From Hymenobacter pini (GTDB lineage: Bacteria > Bacteroidota > Bacteroidia > Cytophagales > Hymenobacteraceae), in contig NZ_JAIZZH010000003.1 in NCBI RefSeq assembly GCF_020421205.1, positions 372,001-436,000 on the forward strand: a stretch of DNA of 64,000 nucleotides, given 5' to 3'. Below, piece after piece: positions 60,834-64,000 of this stretch (the stretch's first letter is position 1; the number at the start of each line of letters is the position of its first letter). Position numbers and translations under genes: made by a program. The notes beneath the pieces were generated by a model, which made no database searches, was not told the origin of the DNA, and worked only from the letters and a program-made list of their open reading frames with translations.

Positions 60834-61215
60834 ATGAATTGTTCTGCACGAGCGTGGCTATTGTTCCTAGTTCTGGGAATCAGCTCTTGCGTAGATGATA
60901 GAAAGGAGCGTAACGTCTGTTATTCCCGGAAAACCCAATGAATACGTATCCATTCGGGTATTTAATAGTGGCTTCCTCGATGAGCGTCAGAGAATTGTTG
61001 TCGACCGATATGCTATTAACGGCATGTTCAGTGCTCCTACAGTATCACACATCGGAACGCTGAACTATCAGAATCCAGGCTTACGAGATGCAGCTACCAA
61101 ACTTTTGGAAGATTTTTCATTCCATTGGCAAAACCCCGATTCATTAATAATCCATTCTTCCTATTTAGGAAATACATTTTTTATCGTTTCAAGAAACCAG
61201 TTGGGTTCATTGTGA
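60834..61215 (+). pseudogene. Frameshifted small lipoprotein gene
   Basis: From the ATG at 60834 a good lipoprotein signal is read (MNCSARAWLLFLVLGISSC), but this frame stops at 60939-60941 after 35 codons. The next frame is open from 60895 to 61215 and gives a 106-residue protein without a signal (EYVSIRVFNSGFLDERQRIV and YAINGMFSAPTVSHIGTLNY). The two frames overlap at about 60895-60940, so a single-base shift there most simply joins a lipoprotein signal to its body. It may be a true pseudogene or an error in the sequence. The gene is AT-richer than its neighbours. The body is unknown to me. Confidence 0.6.
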
Positions 61216-61233
61216 ATCCTGTCATAAGACATA

Positions 61234-62442
61234 TTACGTGCTCTTTTCCCACACCCGGTCTTTAGCCGTGGCGTCGTAGACATATTGCATGATGCCTTGC
61301 TCCACCGCATCGTACTGGAGCTGCCGGCGGGCCATTACCCGGTCGGCTACTTCGACTACTTTGGGCAGCTTAAAAGTTTCGAAGCCGGCGGCCCCGCCCC
61401 AGCTGAAGCTCGGGATGAACGTGCGCGGGAAGCCCGCTCCGAAGATGTTGGCCCCCACACCCACCACCGTGCCGGTGTTGAACATGGTGTTGATGCCGCA
61501 CTTGCTATGGTCGCCCATCATGAGGCCGCAGAACTGCTGGCCGGTGTTCACGAAGCGGCCGGCCGAGTGGCTCCAGATTTTGACGGGGGCGTAGTTGTTC
61601 TTGAGGTTGCTAGTGTTGGTATCGGCCCCTAGGTTGCACCACTCGCCAATTATCGAGTTGCCCAGGTAGCCGTCGTGGCCCTTGTTGCTGTAGCCCAGCA
61701 GAATGCTGTTGCCCACTTCGCCGCCCACTTTTGAGTACGGGCCCACGGTATTGTCGCCGCGCATTTTGGCCCCGGCGTTGATGTGGCTGCCCTCGCACAA
61801 CGCCAGCGGGCCGCTGATGATGGCTCCCTCGTGCACCTGCGAGTTGCGGCCCAGGTAGATGGGGCCGTTTTCGGCGTTGAGGATGGCCGCCCGGATTTTC
61901 ACGCCCGGCTCAATAAAGATGTTTTCGGGGGCGTACACGATGGTGTGCGCGTCGCCCACGGGCTCCGACTGCCGGCCTTTGGTGAGCAGGGCGAAGTCGC
62001 GGCGGATTTCGGCGCCGTTGCGCAGGAACAGGTGCCACACTTCCTTGATGGCCGTCACGGGCTCCACCACGTCGCGGGTTTTCTGGAATCCTTCCTGAAT
62101 CAGCTCGGCTACCTGGGTAGCGTCGGCCAAGTGGGCGGCCACCAGCATGTCTTCGTCGAACAGGGCCTCACCGGGCGTTAGCGCCTGTACCTGCTGCACC
62201 AGCAGGTCGTCGGGGCAAATGGCACCGTTGATGACGAGGGCCGGCCCCTGCGTGTTACCAGCCGGAAACTTGGCTTGCAGGTACTGTTCCGTCAGATATC
62301 CTACCTGCTCTACGCCCAGGCGGTGCTGCCATTTTTCGGCCAGCGTGAGAATGCCGCAACGCAGGGCCGCCACGGGCCGGGTAAAGGTGAACGGCAGCAG
62401 ATGGGGCCGAATGGCGGGGTCGTCGAAAAGCAGAACGTGCAT
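61234..62442 (-). CDS. Alternative bacterial GlmU-type sugar nucleotidyl/acetyl transferase
   Basis: 402 residues. The N-terminal half lacks the classic LAAGxGTRM loop but has the Bacteroidota-type start (MHVLLFDDPAIRPHLLPFTFTRPVAALRCGILTL). The C-terminal half is a left-handed beta-helix of hexapeptide repeats (for example GPIYLGRNSQVHEGAIISGPLALCEGSHINAGAKMRG). This is the build of the alternative GlmU family, predicted to make UDP-GlcNAc from glucosamine-1-phosphate in Bacteroidota. Its product feeds peptidoglycan and LPS. It lies upstream of a small frameshifted gene and behind the L31 gene. Confidence 0.87.
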   Translation of the reverse strand: MHVLLFDDPAIRPHLLPFTFTRPVAALRCGILTLAEKWQHRLGVEQVGYLTEQYLQAKFPAGNTQGPALVINGAICPDDLLVQQVQALTPGEALFDEDMLVAAHLADATQVAELIQEGFQKTRDVVEPVTAIKEVWHLFLRNGAEIRRDFALLTKGRQSEPVGDAHTIVYAPENIFIEPGVKIRAAILNAENGPIYLGRNSQVHEGAIISGPLALCEGSHINAGAKMRGDNTVGPYSKVGGEVGNSILLGYSNKGHDGYLGNSIIGEWCNLGADTNTSNLKNNYAPVKIWSHSAGRFVNTGQQFCGLMMGDHSKCGINTMFNTGTVVGVGANIFGAGFPRTFIPSFSWGGAAGFETFKLPKVVEVADRVMARRQLQYDAVEQGIMQYVYDATAKDRVWEKST

Positions 62443-62448
62443 ATTATT

Positions 62449-62481
62449 TAGCTGTTGGCTACTAGCTGTTAGCTGACAGCG
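62449..62481. repeat. Repeat copy A of an inverted pair
   Basis: AGCTGTTGGCTACTAGCTGT followed by TAGCTGACAGC. It pairs, with a few mismatches over 31 bp, with the copy at 62574-62608. Confidence 0.6.
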
Positions 62482-62536
62482 CCGGCAGCCTAAACTGACC
62501 GGGCGCGAAACGAATGTTCAAAAATGGCAAATAAAA

Positions 62537-62564
62537 AACTCCCTCCGGATGGCGAAGGGAGTTT
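62537..62564 (-). terminator. Terminator of the L31 gene
   Basis: AAACTCCCT / AGGGAGTTT hairpin behind the rpmE2 stop codon; it lies between the two repeat copies. Confidence 0.7.
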
Positions 62565-62573
62565 CTTATAGAA

Positions 62574-62608
62574 AGCTATCAGCCAACGGCTAGTAGCTAA
62601 CAGCTTAC
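62574..62608. repeat. Repeat copy B of an inverted pair
   Basis: GCTATCAGCCAACGGCTAGT followed by AGCTAACAGC, complementary to the copy at 62449-62481 with a few mismatches. The two flank the L31 terminator. Confidence 0.6.
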
Positions 62609-62614
62609 GAAAAG

Positions 62615-62860
62615 CTATTTTTTCTTGTAGCGGTTCATGAACTTCTCTACGCGGCCAGCCGTGTCGAGCAGTACGTTTTTGCCGGTGTAGAAGGGGTGCG
62701 ACTCCGAGCTAACTTCCACCTTGATTACGGGGTACGTTTTGCCGTCTTCCATGGTGATGGTCTCGTTGGAGTTCATCGTCGAGCGGGTCAGGAACTTGAA
62801 GCCGCTGGAAGTGTCCTGGAATACCACTTCGCGGTACTCGGGGTGAATGTCTTTTTTCAT
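62615..62860 (-). CDS. rpmE2: 50S ribosomal protein L31, type B
   Basis: 81 residues, full length for the type B form. [31 protein letters not shown] is the usual start, and SHPFYTGKN and [13 protein letters not shown] are conserved. The zinc-binding CxxC of type A is missing, so this is the zinc-free form made when zinc is scarce, or the only form. Strong promoter upstream. Confidence 0.96.
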   Translation of the reverse strand: MKKDIHPEYREVVFQDTSSGFKFLTRSTMNSNETITMEDGKTYPVIKVEVSSESHPFYTGKNVLLDTAGRVEKFMNRYKKK

Positions 62861-62911
62861 GGTCGTAGTGCCGTTTTACCTTGGTACCTGCCGATTTTGC
62901 GGAAGGGACTG

Positions 62912-62942
62912 CAAAAGTACACGTTACGTCCGGATTTCAAAA
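62912..62942 (-). promoter_or_regulatory. Putative promoter of rpmE2
   Basis: On the minus strand TTTTG (62938-62942) and TACTTTTG (62912-62919), 18 bp apart: an exact match for the -7 element. The leader would be about 45 bases. Confidence 0.6.
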
Positions 62943-63055
62943 GCGGGCGGTGGCTTTTCTGCGGCGTAACCGAGACTTAATACTGACGACGCCCTTTTCC
63001 AGCCGGATAGCCGTATACTTACTCCGCATTCTTCCGCCGCTATCTTAGAAAGCCT

Positions 63056-63454
63056 ATGGCTCGTATTCTTACGCTACTGACCGGCTGTTTACTAGCTTCT
63101 CTACTCGCATACGGCGCTTCGGTGGCTGTATTCCGGGCGCAACAGCGGGGTTCCAGCGTGTTGCTGGAATGGCAGGCTCCTCGCGCGGCCATCGTTAAAG
63201 ATTACGAAGTGTGGCGGCGCGACTACCCCGCGGACGATTTTGACCGCCTGGTAGTGCTTAGCTCCACCGCTCAGCAGCAATACCGCTACACCGACCTGAA
63301 TATGCTGCGCAGTACCTTGGGGCGGGGCCCGGTTACATACCGGCTGGCCGTACGCACGGCCACGGGCACTTACACCTACCTGACCTCGCCGGTGCAGTCC
63401 GAAGACAACGTAGTGCTACGCTCCTGGGATACTATTAAGCAGATGTTTCGCTAG
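63056..63454 (+). CDS. Small exported FN3-like protein
   Basis: 132 residues with an N-terminal signal or anchor helix (MARILTLLTGCLLASLLAYG). The body (SVLLEWQAPRAAIVKDYEVWRRDYPADDFDRL ... YTDLNMLRSTLGRGPVTYRLAVRTATG) has the strand pattern of one fibronectin type III domain, with the usual Trp and Tyr positions. No active site. It is followed after 113 bp by rdgB in the same direction. Confidence 0.8.
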   Translation: MARILTLLTGCLLASLLAYGASVAVFRAQQRGSSVLLEWQAPRAAIVKDYEVWRRDYPADDFDRLVVLSSTAQQQYRYTDLNMLRSTLGRGPVTYRLAVRTATGTYTYLTSPVQSEDNVVLRSWDTIKQMFR

Positions 63455-63567
63455 GCAGCTCCGCGTAGTTAATGTAGCTGAGTATGTTTGAGGGCTGATT
63501 GGATAGTCTGGCACACTGGCCGCCTTCCGTTTTGCATTTCCTTTTTTCCCTCCTTCACCCAGCACCT

Positions 63568-64000
63568 ATGCGCCTCTGCTTTGCCTCCAACAACGCCCAC
63601 AAGCTGGACGAAATCCGGCCTTTGCTGCCTTCCTTGGTAGAGCTGCTCAGCCTGGCCGACATTGGCTGCCACGAGGAACTCCCCGAAACCCAGGATACTT
63701 TGGAAGGCAATGCCCGCCAGAAGGCCCAGTACGTGTGGGACCACTACGGCGTGGCCTGCTTCGCCGATGATACCGGCCTGGAAGTAGCCGCCCTGAACGG
63801 GGAGCCGGGCGTTTACTCGGCCCGCTACGCCGGCCCCCAGCGCCGCTCCGAAGACAACGTGCAAAAGCTGCTGCAAGAGCTGCACGGCAAAGCCGACCGC
63901 GCGGCCCAGTTTCGCACGGTGGTGGCCTTGGTACTGAGTGAGGCCGAGGTGCACGAGTTTGCCGGGGCTGTGGATGGCGTTATTACCGAAACGCTCCAGG
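63568..64000 (+). CDS. rdgB: Non-canonical purine NTP pyrophosphatase RdgB/HAM1, partial
   Basis: The frame runs from the ATG at 63568 to the window edge (144 codons), so the C-terminus is missing; the family's usual length is about 190-200. It starts MRLCFASNNAHKLDEIRPLLP with the N-terminal substrate loop (SNNxxK), then ETQDTLEGNARQKAQYVW, CFADDTGLEVAALNGEPGVYSARYAG, all RdgB hallmarks. It hydrolyses dITP, dXTP and XTP to keep bad bases out of DNA. Confidence 0.93.
   Translation, partial: MRLCFASNNAHKLDEIRPLLPSLVELLSLADIGCHEELPETQDTLEGNARQKAQYVWDHYGVACFADDTGLEVAALNGEPGVYSARYAGPQRRSEDNVQKLLQELHGKADRAAQFRTVVALVLSEAEVHEFAGAVDGVITETLQ

Noticed and set aside
1..64000. Insertion sequences, prophage, integron or conjugative genes
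   Set aside because: No transposase, integrase, phage or transfer protein was recognised in any frame; gene content and composition are those of a stable chromosomal core.
1..64000. tRNA, rRNA, tmRNA, RNase P RNA or known riboswitches
   Set aside because: No cloverleaf-like or conserved RNA sequence was recognised by eye; a covariance-model search would be needed to exclude small RNAs.

Overview
The window is a GC-rich (roughly 60 %) chromosomal segment of a Bacteroidota bacterium, most likely a Hymenobacter-type member of the Cytophagales. The reasons are the lineage markers it carries: a gliding-motility lipoprotein GldH next to a PSP1/RicT protein, a PorE-like protein of the type IX secretion system (T9SS), two proteins ending in T9SS sorting domains, a GWxTD protein, a DUF2723 membrane protein, the alternative bacterial GlmU, and promoters of the TTTG / TAnnTTTG type. 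It holds about 51 genes, nearly all on a housekeeping background, and no rRNA, tRNA, CRISPR or insertion sequence that I can see.

Layout. 1-6.8 kb: a truncated secreted protein and a 2082-residue alpha-2-macroglobulin. 7-12.7 kb: DinB, secreted, HhH/ComEA, PAP2 and beta-propeller proteins, and a disordered hydrophilic protein. 12.8-15.1 kb: cold-shock protein, gldH, ricT. 15.5-22.6 kb: M57-type metalloprotease, T9SS-exported subtilase, zinc alcohol dehydrogenase, propeller protein, LpxH. 22.5-27.2 kb: LUD protein, lipoprotein, ftsH, rsfS, birA. 27.7-33.8 kb: cupredoxin with T9SS tail, DUF2723, GWxTD, RlmB. 33.9-41.6 kb: ManC, KdsD, RecQ, GNAT, bacilliredoxin, TPR protein. 41.7-49.5 kb: PorE-like protein, giant hybrid histidine kinase, LytTR regulator, PKD and secreted proteins. 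49.6-55.6 kb: the locus I find most interesting. 56-64 kb: RmlD-like reductase, cyclophilin, DUF2238, HemC, HolB, a frameshifted lipoprotein, alternative GlmU, L31, an FN3-like protein and RdgB (cut by the window end).

The candidate new system is at 49.6-55.6 kb. A cytoplasmic all-helical, TPR-like protein of 512 residues is divergent from a 74-residue small protein with a hydrophobic N-terminus and three tandem 13-14-residue copies of an HGTNGWGDGH peptide. Downstream on the same strand follow an oligopeptide-type binding lipoprotein and two Dpp/Opp permeases. Between the first two peptide copies all six base differences are synonymous, so the peptide itself is conserved. An exact 13-bp motif lies in the divergent promoter region and again behind the operon. 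The layout resembles TPR-receptor/secreted-peptide/Opp-import signalling of Gram-positives (RRNPP), but a RiPP precursor or a metal-binding peptide with its importer is also possible. All functional statements here are inference.

A second theme is intergenic architecture. Several convergent gene pairs are separated by very long, nearly perfect hairpins (stems of 25, 33, 29, 38 and 17 bp), another 41-bp hairpin lies between two co-oriented genes, and dispersed repeat families occur between genes and, once, in frame inside the macroglobulin gene.
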